Shown here piece after piece: positions 1 to 12,228 of a stretch of 64,000 nt of DNA. Each line of letters starts with the position of its first letter. Position 1 is the stretch's first letter. The notes beneath the pieces are model-generated. The model was not told the DNA's origin, searched no databases, and was given only the letters and a program-made list of their open reading frames with translations. Source of the stretch: Eunapius fragilis (lineage: Eukaryota > Porifera > Demospongiae > Spongillida > Spongillidae). Both the position numbers and the translations under genes were made by a program. Location: positions 7,073,467 to 7,137,466 of the forward strand of contig OY811976.1 of assembly GCA_963681505.1 (NCBI GenBank). Direction: 5' to 3'.

Positions 1-700
1 ATATTCGCACGTATGCACATGTGAAACAGTCGAACGCTAAAAGATGCTGGACGCATTTATGATATAAGCAATGAATTGTGACATCACTTCCTGCAATGGG
101 GATAATGAAAATGGAGCCGCCCGCCCACATTATCTCGGGAACCAACTTTGCAATTAAAAGTGCCTAAAGATGCAAATTGCTAATATTGTTTACACACTGA
201 CAAACAGTGCATATAATGTGCTTAGCTATAGTTTATTATTAATATTTTTACATTATTTTTACATTTGAGTGAACTTTTTATTGGTTGGGGTATCCGATTG
301 TATTGTTTATGCATCATCTTGCATGAAAAATATAAAACCACAACTGATCACGTCACTTCCTGACTGCATAGAGTTTCTTTTTTAGTATCTACTCTAAATA
401 AGAGCTTTTAGGGATTTCTTCACATTTACATGCTGTATTGTCGTTGAAAATTGGTGTGGAAGTGTATAGTGTGTTTTGAATGCGAGAAACAGCTTGGTAT
501 TGGCAGCCTTCGGGAACACATGTACAATTGTGTTCAGTATGCCATTTCGTTGTGTGCGCGATCTGAAGTCCCAGGATTAGCTAGTAGGTAGTAAAATGAC
601 GGTTGAATCCAAGGCAGTCGCAGTCGTGACTTTACTGATGGTTTGGAAGCTAATAGAAAGCCCTCAAAGTCGGAAGACGAAAAGGTCGGCCATGTATAAA

Positions 701-836
701 GGCAGGCATACACGGGTCGACTTGTCGCATGCAACTCAAATGAATACGGGTAAAAGTTCCGTAAACCATCAATAAATCAAAGAATTTACTCGTATTCATT
801 AAGTTGCATGCGACAAGTCGACCCGTGTATGCGGCC
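701..836. repeat. Palindromic MITE-like hairpin inside R1
   Basis: The arms at about 701-753 and 785-836 are near-perfect inverted repeats sharing the core CACGGGTCGACTTGTCGCAT, with a loop of about 30 bases. The same hairpin lies in R1 copy 2 (48635-48771). It may be an old MITE or a palindrome native to R1; no target duplication is clear. Confidence 0.75.
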
Positions 837-930
837 TTAAAGTTGACGTCATTGTATTAAAAGTGGGAGTGGTGATCAAGTCGACAACCACTGCCGGGCG
901 GAGCCAAGATTTTATTGTAGGTGGTGGAAT

Positions 931-962
<32 letters not shown>
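931..962. repeat. Homopolymer run of 32 G
   Basis: A run of 32 consecutive G lies within R1 copy 1. The matching place in copy 2 (about 48866) has only five G, so the run grew after the copies separated or is an assembly artefact. Confidence 0.95.
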
Positions 963-965
<3 letters not shown>

Positions 966-2413
966 CATAAGTTAAAGAAAGGGAAGGGACACGCCTCCCT
1001 CCTACCAAAGGGGTGCGGGTAGCGCTGTGAGCTCATCCATCGGGCCTGGGGTGGAGCCCCAGCCGCATCGAGTTCCAAATCGTGGCATAATTGTTTATTG
1101 TGGCATAATTGTGTAGAGATATACATGGGTAATAATTACTTGCTTCCAGACTTTCTTGTAGTCTCGCAAACCAAAGACTTTGTCCCAATCATTTTATATT
1201 GTACTGCAATACTGTGGTGAATCAATATTATTATTTATTATTTACATGTAGGTCAGCCGAACATCACTGCTTGGTTATAATTACATGTCGGTACCTCTCT
1301 TGGTTAACGTTGTGCACTGCATGGCCCGGTACCCTGCATGCAATATGGGTGTCGGATAGAATTAAAATTGAATGGAACGACTAATTATGATTAATAGTAT
1401 TCGCTATGTATTTAACTTCAGCCAAGAGATGAATGACTCGTTCGACAAAGGTACTAGAGGAGGCACACAGGCATGTGCACACATTAATACATTGAGTTTC
1501 GCCGTGTATTTAAATCATAGATATTAGACTGGAAGGGATTGGAAACCAGACCAATTAACAAGTACAGTCCTGGCAGTTCAAGTCCCCAGGCCTTTACGGA
1601 TAAAATGGCGGGTACACGTTTGCGCAGGAGCGAGCGGAAAAGAACGTATCCGTGGATTGTGGTAGAGGGAACACTTTTCATAAAGTTCATGGTTTTGTAG
1701 GTTGTTTTATTTCACATTCAGATGATTTTCAGGGTGCAATCGACCACATTATTGACGATGACCTGTTTTTATCCCTAGGGCAAAAATTGCGCGCGAATTA
1801 AAGGCTTAGCTTTTAGATTTTTTTTTGGTCGTAGAAAACGCACAGACGGCAAACTAACTATCCATTGGCACATATTTTTCATCTGGCTATCTGGTAGTCA
1901 AGTTCTCAGAATTTTTACGACAAAGCTACGGTCGCTATACCGGGGAGTATCACACCTAGTCAAAAGTAAGTTTTTTTTTATTTTTATCGTATCGAGTACG
2001 ACGCATTCATGTCACAAAAACTATACTGTGGTACGTTAAGCACAGCTCAATCTGCCTATCGTAACGTCGTACCTTTACGTCGCTTTGTTCGGGCGTAGTA
2101 CCGGTGAGTTTAATTCTAGACATGGAGCGCTTTAAGTCTAATATCTTCTCTTAGGAACGGAGTATTTAAAAAATATTTACGTCTTTGTGATCCACAGTTC
2201 GTGCGCTACCTTTTACTACTCTACTTATTTGCCTCTTGCGAACTTGACCAAAAACTTTTGAGGGGCGAGGTGCCAGACTAACCAATCGACAAGTTGCGCG
2301 TAAGGTACAAAGAATTTAATCATCCTTAATTACATCCGGACTGCTACTGTTTGAACGGAGCTCAACGTGTAATACCGCCATCCTTGGGAAACCTAACGGA
2401 ATAAACAGCTGCT

Positions 2414-2518
2414 ATGCCTGGCACATGGTGCCGAGTGTGTGACAACAGCAAGTCCGGCGATCCAAATGCCTCCTTTCATAGATTCCCTACTAACCTAGAA
2501 AGGCGGCTATCTGACTAG
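2414..2518 (+). pseudogene. THAP zinc-finger fragment of transposase
   Basis: From an ATG at 2414 the frame reads MPGTWCRVCDNSKSGD and then SFHRFPTNLERR, before a TAG at about 2516. This matches the start of a THAP (C2CH) DNA-binding domain: the first two zinc Cys, then the F-H-R-F-P segment. The downstream Cys/His pair is not in frame. A later stretch (about 3020-3110) encodes a D-D-C-L-V-R-V-Y-T-G-F segment like the helix-turn-helix lead-in of THAP-linked transposases. The gene is dead; the family is inferred from motifs only. Confidence 0.6.
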
Positions 2519-2612
2519 CTTACGTGTTTAACTTACAGCCAGGGGATAAAATGCCTCACCATCGCGTTTGCGCCATTAGACATTTTCCAATTAGCGAAGC
2601 GAATAACAATCG

Positions 2613-2650
<38 letters not shown>
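2613..2650. repeat. Homopolymer run of 38 C
   Basis: A run of 38 consecutive C inside the TIR element; the longest of four such G/C tracts in the window. Confidence 0.95.
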
Positions 2651-2652
<2 letters not shown>

Positions 2653-3454
2653 AAGAGGGCGAAAAAACCGAGAGGCCAATAAGCAGCTAATTCGACTATA
2701 GATTCTCTATCGTCAACGTTAGTAACATCGGCACCATCAAGCATGCAGCAATTCTGTGACAACATCCACCTTTAAACAACCTCCACTTTCTGCAGCTGAT
2801 GTCGGAGAACAACTAGTGAGCGACTATCAAGTGCATGAGTTGCCCAACAATGTTGAAGATGCCTCACAGTCTGGCGCATTACCCATCGATGGGTTCAATC
2901 TAGCTCCCTTCAGACTGAATCATTAGTTAATGCTCCCAGAGTAGCTCCCCGTATAGAATATCTAGAAACTCAAAATACTTCCAGAAACGAATATGCACCT
3001 ACAAAGATTAACTTTAGGATCGAACACGATGATTGCCTAGTTAGAGTCTATACCGGGTTCATATTTTTTTGGCCTTCTACAACTTCCTTGGTCCAGTTGT
3101 TATTGATCTGCAGTACTGAGAGACAATGGAGGGCACTCATGTACGGAATTGAAATACGAAAACTAGATCCAGAAAATCAACTGTTTATGGCGTTGGTGAA
3201 GCTAAGGCTAAATCTAAGCTAAGGCTAAATCTCATGACTAAACGTTACCGTTCCTTGGGCTGACAACTTTAAGACATAGACTAGCAGTCCGGACGTGACG
3301 TCACGTTCAATCAAATGTTTAATCAACATTCCATCGCTTACGCGCAACTGGTCCATTAGCAACTGCCAGGAGTGTCCCGCGTACGTTCTATTGAAATGTA
3401 TGGCGCACGTGCGCGGTTTCCAATCCCTTCCAGTCTAATATCTATGATTTAAAT

Positions 3455-4304
3455 GAAGCACACAAGCTGCTAAACACATGTACATGTGCACACATTGACA
3501 CATATTAGTAGGGGAAGCGGGAGGGGCCAAGCACTGCATGACGTCACTGTACAGGCTGAAATCGCAAGGGGCGCCAAGCCCCTTCCAGCCACCCCCTATA
3601 GCTCCACCACTGTCGACAACGGTCTTTTACTCTCTCCCGTTGCCTCCCAAGGTGTGACCCATTTTTGCACCATGATGGGACTAATCAGAAACGTCAGCCC
3701 AACATTTTTTGAGCATCCCTTGGTGATATCCGTGGGCGAGCTCGAAGTAGTATACATTCGCAGCTTTCTTGTGTCCACGTCTGAAATGAGCAGAAAGCCT
3801 CGGGCTCCCCCTTGTTGCGTCCTCCACTGTGGAAGCTTTGAGATCAACGAAACGTCCACGTTGTTTTGCTGGCTCGCTATCGCGCAGAATAGGTCGCAGA
3901 CGTGACAGCAAGGGGGATGTGCCCCTCCCTCGCGGAGCGCGGAAGCTTTTTGAAGAATTAAGAAATTATAATATGGTAGTTGACTATATAAAGTGACAAT
4001 CATGGTCGCACATGATTGTTTAAAGTATTATACATTTAAAGGTACATTGACGTTGATTATATACTCTGATTCAACTGCCAAAGTTATATATGCACTTCGA
4101 AAAATCAGGTTGTTCTGATCTGAAAGAACACTTTCGGAGCACGAGCGAGTGACAACCAGATTAACGCTATATCAAACCAGCTAGAGATACTATATTATCT
4201 CTGATCAAACCAACGTGTGGATGATTTATATTATGCACACGACACAATCTTTCCTTGCCAGCACGGTTTGAACACCGTTAAAAACGTATCGTGGCTCGAT
4301 TGTG
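3455..4304. other. R1 tail, then unassigned DNA
   Basis: 3455-3512 continues R1. The rest holds open frames on both strands (for example 3486-3905 plus and 3596-4003 minus), but they overlap, have no recognised domain and sit in repeat-like DNA. I see no supported gene. Confidence 0.5.
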
Positions 4305-5262
4305 GTGCGTATATATATATATTACTAAAATGCATAATATCCGTAATTCCTTGTTTCCTTACAATTGCTGTCTACAAATCCTACATCATCAATTTTATTT
4401 TTATTAAATTTTTATATCTTGTTACACGAGCGCTTCTCTTGAGGGGCACAATATGTTCTCGGTCCATCCGCAGTTGCCCTCTCGCGCGCTAGCGCTTCCA
4501 ACTACTTCCTAACATCAGTGACATGCAGCCTCCATCAACTTGCACGTCGAGGCTCTCCGCGCATTACTCTTTACCATTAACTTATGTCTGCATGCTGACT
4601 AGCTTATAGAACGCAGACCTGCTCTCCTGGCTGCATGGTGAGGTGCGTTGCTGTTGCTATTTCGCATGCATGAACAGCCATGCACACGCTCAATGTTCCA
4701 CGGATGATATTAATTGCATGCTGATATTGTACCATCTGTATACACCCTATATACGAGTACCACATGCATCATATAGAAGACCATTCACCGGTCATATACA
4801 GCTAGTGGTAACAGCGCGCAGCTACAATATATGTACAACGCTTATTAACTATATGATACATAACAATAACTACCATCATATAACTTATCTCATGCACATA
4901 CCTTATTCGAAGAAGTTAGGCCATCGTACAAGTAGAACATCACTAGCATCGCCCAGGTAAAAGCTACAACGCAACACTTAACTGCGATGTCAATACAGCG
5001 TCCACCGATCATTCTGCAAACACATGCAATATACAACTAATATGTTCAGAAGTGCATCAGTGTATATATATATATATGTGTGGCTATGGGATGTTACTAA
5101 TAATTATAAATGGCCGGCTGGGAGCGTTCAGTTACGCAGACTAAAATGCTGAACGGTATGTACACGACATGCAGTGTTGCCGCCGACGATACGCGATAGG
5201 TATGTCGATCCCATACTCGACGATTCCCTTGATCTTTAGTGTATCGCGGCAACACTGAATTA
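4305..5262. repeat. Dispersed repeat R2, copy 1
   Basis: This matches 59945-60697 in the same order with small indels: an AT-rich start, the shared ACATCAGTGACATGCAGCCT block, a block around TACAACGCTTATTAACTATA, and a small hairpin at the end. No coding capacity is supported. Copy 2 lies between two inverted arms (59466-59905 and 61108-61583) that are absent here. Confidence 0.85.
5166..5259. repeat. Small TIR-like hairpin in R2
   Basis: CAGTGTTGCCGC at the left is answered by GCGGCAACACTG at the right, 94 bases overall. The same unit ends R2 copy 2 (about 60608-60700). CAGTG-type ends resemble hAT MITE termini, but no 8-base duplication is visible. Confidence 0.55.
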
Positions 5263-5549
5263 CACGGCTTTGGAGCAGTCAGTGTATCTTCAGCAGCCAC
5301 GTAACAGATGACACGGCACTGCTTGAGGCATGCAAATGTAAGGCCAGGCAAATAGCATCATATATATAAGGCCGCACGTTTTACAATTTTTGAAAGTAAC
5401 ATTGCATGCGTGCTTAATATGGAAATCAGGATTGATGATGAGGCATTTACTGAGCATAATTATGCAAGCTCTGTACAAAGTGTTATATCATGCACACCGA
5501 TTATCAAGCTGACGATGTAATATTATTAAAGGCACTAATAGAAGATAGG

Positions 5550-6185
5550 CCATCGCACGCCATAGTCGGGTCGACGGCATCTGACTTTCATATATACCAT
5601 TGCATGCGTATAACGTATATACATGTAAACACAGCCTGTGACACATGCAGGGCTTCGTTTGCATAGCTAGCAACAAGGCCAAAAAGCGTTTTCAAAATGC
5701 ATGCATGCATGCATTGCTTCTCAGTCTAAACTATCTACAACAGCACCCGTATACGCGTATATGGTGCGTAGCCGCGGCGTTCGCAATTAATCCATGCAGA
5801 TCCTCAGCTCCGGTGGCTCGAAGGTGCGTGGTAGTTGGCAGCTGCGGGCCACGTGATCGTATGCCCAGTCATGCATGGAGGAGGCACATCTGACAAATGC
5901 CACGGTCTAGGCAACATCTGACTATGGTCTACACTAGTAATGAGACCTTGTTGATGTTTGCCGTATGCGTGCACATTGCACATTCCAAGTATTAATACTA
6001 TTATCACAACCTAAAAACTGACAATAACGTATCTACGCTGTCCTCCCCTATAGGACAATTATTCCTGCATGAAAGACATCGGTCCGTGTTTGGACTTGCT
6101 GTCCCCCTTCGTTTTTGTAAACAACATATATCCTATTAATTCGATATGTTATTAGTGCAGATACGCGCTTCTGAAGAACTTTGAG
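5550..6185. repeat. Direct repeat R3, copy 1
   Basis: About 620 bases repeated at 7510-8112 with roughly 5-10 percent difference by eye. Both copies include a TGCATGCATGCA-rich segment and end at GATACGCGCTTCTGAAGAAC. No gene is supported. Confidence 0.85.
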
Positions 6186-6833
6186 TCCTGATCACTTCGT
6201 TCACTTTGATGATCAACACATCTTCCTTGCTCCCATTCAGTGTATCGTAACTAGTTGTCTTCCTCCCGGGTGTCCTGCTTCATATAGCTCAATATCTATT
6301 TTATTATTCTGATGCATGCATGCAACTGATAAATAAATTAAGCAACGATAAAAATGAATGAAACATTTCTTTGTGCACAGACTGCATGCAAAAGGGAGCC
6401 CAGTTCCTTAATTCCTTGTTAAGATTTCACACTTTATATTTGCAGCAGCATGCAACACTGAATCGTTCTACCAACTCGTGGCATTCGGCAGCTGCAAGAG
6501 ATCACAGTTCCTAGATGCTTAAAAAACGCAGCAAAAATCCTCAGGGTTGAACCAATGTATGCGACGGTTCAGAACGGGTCCAACAAACGATCAGTTATTC
6601 ATAGCTCAGGTTGTCAACCAATAACATGCACCCAGCTTATATGAAAAGTGCATGCATGCACGAATGGTATCCAACATTGAAGGACTGAGTTGTACCATGC
6701 TCTGAACCACCACTCATCTTCTGAAGTAATGCATTCATGCAGTGCTATAGTTCTGATGACACAATCCTTTGTTCTGTCATGTATATAGAGGCAGCCTGCA
6801 TGTGCAGATCAGTATTGGAGCAATACATAATTC
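6186..6833. other. Gene-free spacer between R3 and satellite
   Basis: No open frame, repeat partner or RNA-like structure that I can support. Confidence 0.4.
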
Positions 6834-7200
6834 TTCACTGGATATGGATGCCACCTCTGTAAGGTCTAAAGTAGATCGACACATTCTGATGACAGTTCCC
6901 TATTCCCACAGGGTAGGTGTGTACGTGTGAGGATGGGGAATCCAATGCCACGCATGGTTCCCTAATGCCTGACCAACTTGTGAGTGACCCCTAAATGAAA
7001 TTATTCGCATATCTTCACTGAAGATGGATGCCACCTCAGTAAGTTCTAAATCAGATCCAGACATTCTGATGACAGTTCCCTGTTTCCACACGGTAGGTGT
7101 ATACATGTGCGGATGGGGAACCCAGCGCCACACTTAGTTCCCTAATGCCTGACCAACTTGTGACTCCTAAATGAAATTATTTGCATATCTTCTTCACTGA
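6834..7200. repeat. 179-base satellite, two full units
   Basis: CTTCACTGgAtATGGATGCC-type starts occur at about 6834, 7013 and 7192, giving a period of 178-179 bases. Two more units lie at about 60712-61070. Open frames inside simply repeat with the unit and are not taken as genes. Confidence 0.8.
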
Positions 7201-7510
7201 AGATTGATGCCACCTCTGAAAGTAGTATTGATGAAGGGGTCAGAGATGGTGTGGAAGAAGGGGCTTGTAATGGTGTGGTAGAAGGGGCTAGTGATGAAGA
7301 AAGGGCCAGTGGTGGTAAGAAAGAAGTGGTAAGAGATGGTGTGGAAGAAAGGGCTAGTGATTGTGTGCAAGAAGTGGTGAGTGATGGTATGGATGAAGGG
7401 ATCAATGTTGAGGCCTGTGATGAAGTCGTTGAATTGGGCTGTAGAGATGAATGCAATATGCCACTCGTTACCTGTGCCAACTCGGCCGGAAGTGACGGGG
7501 ACGCAAACGC
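7200..7510. repeat. Degenerate GA-rich minisatellite
   Basis: Imperfect repeats of the type GGTGTGGAAGAAGGGGCTAG make a repetitive acidic open frame (7251-7541 plus). The frame is explained by the repeat, so no gene is called. Confidence 0.6.
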
Positions 7511-8112
7511 CATAGTCGGGTCCTCAACTAAGGGCATATGATTTTCATATATATACCATTGCATGCGTATAACGTATATACATGTACACACAGGGCTTCG
7601 TTTGCATGGCTAGCAACAAGGCCAAAAAGCGTTTTCAAAATGCATGCATGCATTGCTTCTCAGTCTAAACTATCTACAACAGCACCCGTGTACGCGCATA
7701 TGGTGCGTAGCCGCAATTAATCCATGCAGATCCCTCAGCTCCCGTGGCTCGAAGATGCCTGGTAGTTGGCAGCTGCGGGCCACGTGATCGAAATGCCCAG
7801 TTATGCATGGAGGAGGCACATCTGACAAATGCCACGGTCTAGGCAACATCTGACCATGGTCTACACTATAGTAATGAGACCCTGTTGAAGTTTGCCGCAT
7901 GCGTGCACATTGCACATTCCAAATATTATTATTATCACAACCTAAAAACTGACAATAACGTATCTACGCTGTCCTCCCCTATAGGACAATTATTCCTGCA
8001 TGAAAGACATCGGTCCGTGTTTGTACTTGCTGTCCCCCTTCGTTTTTGTAAACAACATATATCTTATTAATTCGATATGTTATTAGTGCAGATACGCGCT
8101 TCTGAAGAACTT
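7510..8112. repeat. Direct repeat R3, copy 2
   Basis: Second copy of 5550-6185 in the same orientation. It abuts the left arm of the fold-back at 8112. Confidence 0.85.
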
Positions 8113-9485
8113 TGAGGGTCTGTGTGCCTTTCCGCCATTTCGATTTCTCTATTAATGGCACTCTTGTTTGTCCATTTTATTGCCATTCCTTGATCTTTCG
8201 TCTTATGACATAATCACATTTTGCCAGATAATCGCCTCAATTTCGATGGCAGCTTGGATTGGGAAGTCGAGAATTCGAACGATTGCGTCAAATTGGTTCA
8301 ATTATTGGTTTTGTCAAATTTAAATACTTTTTAAAATCGAAAATTTGATAATTTGGTATGGAACCGAAGTGTGTCCGGAATGGAATCGGGCTTTCTAATA
8401 ACTACGAAGCCACGCCTATATCCCGGTTGTCGTTCTATATCTGCATATTTACGGCGGGTTCCGGGCTAGCTAGCGCTCCGCAAGACTACACGCGAGTGAG
8501 AACTATAAAGCCAGAATTATTCTTCATCTAGTTACAGACACGCATGTCTGCGGCACCCACATTTCGTATGGGTGAGCGTGGCCAATGAACTTTATCTTCC
8601 CTCGGCCTCATAAAAACTTAGAGCAGAGACGCGCGCGCGCACGCGCACACACACACGCACACACACACACACATGCAAGCAGACGCACGCACGTACACAC
8701 ACACTCCAACTGGCGTGGATCTTTATGTGTCATGAATACGATTAACAAACACCGATCGAACCGCGGCTTCTATTTAGCAAACGCGCGTAATAGGATAGAG
8801 CCAGCGAATACCTACACAACGTAATAACTCTTCATGAATACAGATTTCAGTTGTTAGGTAAAGCTTAATTTATTACCGTTAGCGCACGACACACAGTAAA
8901 CAGGCACATCCCTTCTGCTTATATGTAATGATAGCGATACCATTATTTGAGATGTCGAAGTAATTAACGGTTAGCAGATAGCATATGTGGCCTCTATGAA
9001 TTTTAGTAAGGATATATATTCCAACGGCGAATGTATCATTAGTGAAACTGCATACGCTTAGAAAGCTAAGACAGCAAGATATTAATGCATACTCGTTACC
9101 CTCATTCGATCGGACATATAGTATATATATTTCGTATTATAACTTTTATATATTTTTCTAGCTTGTTTTAAGTGCATCATTAACAGTAGCAAAGGATATG
9201 TCATATGCAAAAGGTACTATGCACCCCTTGTTGTTATATATCTATAGTGACGTACACAGGTATCATGCACCACTATTATAACAGGGTGCATAGTAAATGA
9301 AGCATGCAGACGAGTCGCAAGATATTGCTTTGAATGTGCAGAGTGTGGCGTTTTAATTTCGTGGAAGCGCATGAAAGAAAGAAGGGGACGGCGTGACAAG
9401 AACGGTTTCGCAAACGATCCAGAAAGCAAGAACTCTTATAATGGCCCGGTGCCTTCAATCTTTCGCAAGTACTATCTAGGAGTCT
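8112..9485. repeat. Fold-back structure, left arm
   Basis: This arm is the reverse complement of 11385-12753 along its whole length, with scattered differences. Outer-end marker: TCTGTGTGCCTTTCCGCCAT. Inner-end marker: GCCCGGTGCCTTCAATCTTT. It contains a (GC/CA)n tract matched by (GT)n in the right arm. No coding sequence is supported. Confidence 0.85.
8632..8703. repeat. (CG/CA)n microsatellite
   Basis: Alternating GC then AC dinucleotides within the left fold-back arm; an open frame here is low-complexity Arg/His/Thr and is not a gene. Confidence 0.9.
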
Positions 9486-11384
9486 GTGGTAGAACAGAAT
9501 CTAGTGGTCACTTAACACAATAAAGGTAGGTATGTTGCGCTCCCACACACTGCTGCATACATTTCAAAAATGAGTGGAACAATGTATGAGGTCGAGGCAG
9601 CGAAAATGGACATGTTATAAAAGTTTCCTGGAAGGAGCATCAAGTCCACGGGTGCAATAATAATGTACGCGTAATTAAAAATTCAGAACCCTGTAACTCC
9701 ATGATGGACAGACTAATTTCCAGTGCGTAAAAAAGAATTTGTAGAGGATATAGGTGTCTCTTTGAATATGAAATAATTTGAAAGCTTGAAATACCCCACG
9801 AATAAAGTTTAATATAGTAATTACATGAAATCTTTGCCTGTCAGTGATCCTCGTTTGGGGGTGAGTGTGTATGCATAATTATCCAACTTTCAACCCTTAA
9901 TATCAACAACGTTACTACACAGAACCATGTACAAAGCATGTCACACATGACAATGCACATGCAACATGCCTTGAAACCTGACCGGCTGTAAGAGGTCATT
10001 AAATTAAAAATAAAAAAATTAAAGAATTGATTGCTTAAAATTTTAACAACCGATTGAAGCGGTTGTTTAGCTAAATAGAACCGGTTTAGGCGACTGTTTA
10101 ATTCTCTCGATCAGTTAACCGGAGCTCAGGCACAACAGGTTTCAAGCCTTGTATGCGACCTACTGCCTTAGAAAGTATATTGTGATAGTCACATTTATTC
10201 TTCTTTCATATAAAATGGCAAAAGAGATTTACATTAACTCAAAGTTCATCTTATTTTTATTATTATTAATAAAACATGAAATACATTCATGTAATGCACA
10301 CAACAAGGTCATACAATGGCCCTGGAGTTGGCTCTGATCAGGGTCAAGTTCAATCTACCATAGATCTGGTTTGTTGTGATAGACTTAGGCTGTCCTAGTC
10401 AATTGGCTAGTCTACCTGCAAGAGAGTCTATGCTGAGCTTCAGGTTCCCAGCTACCACCAAAGGGATGCAAACCCAACCTAGCTTTCCACATTTTGCATC
10501 ATATATTTAATGCTGCTTCAAAACCGAAAATGAGATAGCTTGTGGCATAATATTATTCTACATGTATGTTATGTGCAAATTAATCTTAACAACTGATTCG
10601 TAATCCCGTGCACGTGTTTGCTTCAAAGGTACAGTATTTAGTGTATCTGATCAACCACGTCAACGTTCTATAACCTAGTATCGTATAAGCCTTCAAAAAG
10701 TGGTCATTGTCCACACTGTTCGGACATGAAAAATTTGATTCCCACAGCATGTATAAAATATGCATTCTACTGGGTGTCTATGGAGAACTGGGTACCATAA
10801 CGCATACAAATGAACAATGGGTTAAATCCCTGCATGGCCACTGGTTAGGGTTGTGGTGGTCTAATGGATGGGTTTGCAATGACAAAAATGGATTCTGTCA
10901 CTCCCTTCTCACCCCCCTCTCTCACTCTCTTTCCCCTCTCTCCCTCTCTCTCCCTTTCTCTCTTTCTCCCTCTCTCCCTCCCTCTCTCACTCCCTCCCTC
11001 CATCTCACCCTCCCTCCCTCTCTCTTTCCTCCCTCTCTCTCGTGTCCCTCTCTACCATGACTCAGGTCTATCCCAGCTTGTTACCTTTTGGCACTGGTTT
11101 GATGCCAGTGCTATTCCTTGATAGGAATGCCTATTGTTTTGTAGCCCTTACCACTGAGAAACAACCCATTGGTAATATATGTGTATAAGGTATAGTACTC
11201 ACCCATCTGAAATTACTCTCACAAACATCATGTGGCTTGTCTAACTGAAGCTAATACAAAATTATCTTGCTTGGCCAGTATATTGGCCAACCATGTATTT
11301 GTATAATACATGCATTGCAATAGTCTATCAAGTGTTTTGATAATCGATTCATCCACCAAGACCTCTAGCTAGTTACTAGTAACT
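9486..11384. other. Fold-back loop, no gene seen
   Basis: This 1.9 kb lies between the two arms. It holds AT-rich unique-looking DNA and a pyrimidine tract (10893-11055). No transposase-like frame is visible, so if the whole structure is a fold-back transposon it is non-autonomous. Confidence 0.5.
10893..11055. repeat. (CT)n/(CCCT)n pyrimidine tract
   Basis: About 160 bases of nearly pure pyrimidine with CTCC and CCCT units. The overlapping Ser/Leu/Pro frames are translation of the repeat. Confidence 0.9.
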
Positions 11385-12189
11385 TACGAAAGATTGAAGG
11401 CACCGGGCCTTAATTTCTGTAAGACCTCTTGCTTTCTGGATCGCCGTTCTTGTCACGCAGCCCCTTCTTTCTTTCATGCGGCGCTTCCACGAAATTTAAA
11501 TGCCACGCTCTGCACATTCAAAGCAATATCTTGCGAGTCGTCTGCTTTCATTTACTATGCACCCTCTTTTGTTGTATTCATTATAATAGTGGTGCATGAT
11601 ACCTGTGTACGTCACTATATATAGATATATAACAACAAGGGGTGCATAGTACCTTTTGCATATAACATATCCATTGCTACCATTAATGATATACTTAAAC
11701 CAATGCAAGCTAGACAAATAAGTAATGGTCATAAAATTTATGTCCGATCGAATGAGGGTAACGAGTCTTGCTGTCTTAGCTTTCTAAGCGTATGCAGTTT
11801 CACTAATGATATATTCGTCGTTGGGATATATATACTAAAATTTATAAAGGCCACATATACTGTCTGCTAACCGTTAATTTCACGACGTCGACATCTCAAA
11901 TAATGGTATCGCTATCATTACATAAGCAGAAGGGATGTGCCTGTTTACTGTGTGTCGTGCGCTAACGGTAATAAATCAAGCTTTATCTAACAACTGAAAT
12001 CTGTATTCATGAAGAGTTATTACGTTGTATAGGTATTCGCTAGCTCTATCCTAATACGCGCGTTTGCTAAATAGAAGCTGCGGGCCGATCGGAATCTTGT
12101 TAATTGTATTCACGACACTTAAAGATCCACGCGCAGTTGGAGTGTGTACGTGCGTGCGTCTGCGTGCATGTGTGTGCGTGCGTGTGTGC

Positions 12190-12228
<39 letters not shown>

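Larger units (their letters stand above)
1..1515. repeat. Dispersed repeat R1, copy 1 (left end cut by window)
   Basis: This stretch matches 47948-49459 almost base for base, with scattered substitutions and small indels. No supported protein is encoded. Copy 1 begins at the window edge, so its true left end is outside. It contains a palindrome at 701-836 and a 32-base G run that copy 2 lacks. After the inserted TIR element (1516-3446), R1 resumes at 3455-3512. Confidence 0.9.
1516..3446. mobile_element. TIR DNA transposon with THAP relic, inserted in R1
   Basis: The ends are perfect 30-base inverted repeats starting CATAGATATTAGACTGGAAG. They are flanked by ATTTAAAT at 1508-1515 and 3447-3454. 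R1 copy 2 has the empty site with a single ATTTAAAT at 49452-49459, which proves insertion. The duplication reads as 8 bases (P- or hAT-like) or as TTAA with symmetrical AT neighbours (Kolobok- or piggyBac-like); the palindromic site cannot separate these. A THAP-like fragment (2414-2518) and a D-x-x-x-x-x-Y-T-G-F segment near 3030-3070 suggest a THAP transposase origin (P or Kolobok). A second, inner inverted repeat (about 2285-2355 against 3283-3350) hints at subterminal repeats or a nested element. Confidence 0.85.

Noticed and set aside
3486..4003. Open frames of 139 and 135 codons on opposite strands
   Set aside because: They overlap each other, show no domain and lie in repeat-like DNA; no splice or start context supports them.
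5166..5259. Rho-independent-type terminator hairpin
   Set aside because: The genome is eukaryotic and the hairpin recurs at 60.6 kb as part of a dispersed repeat.
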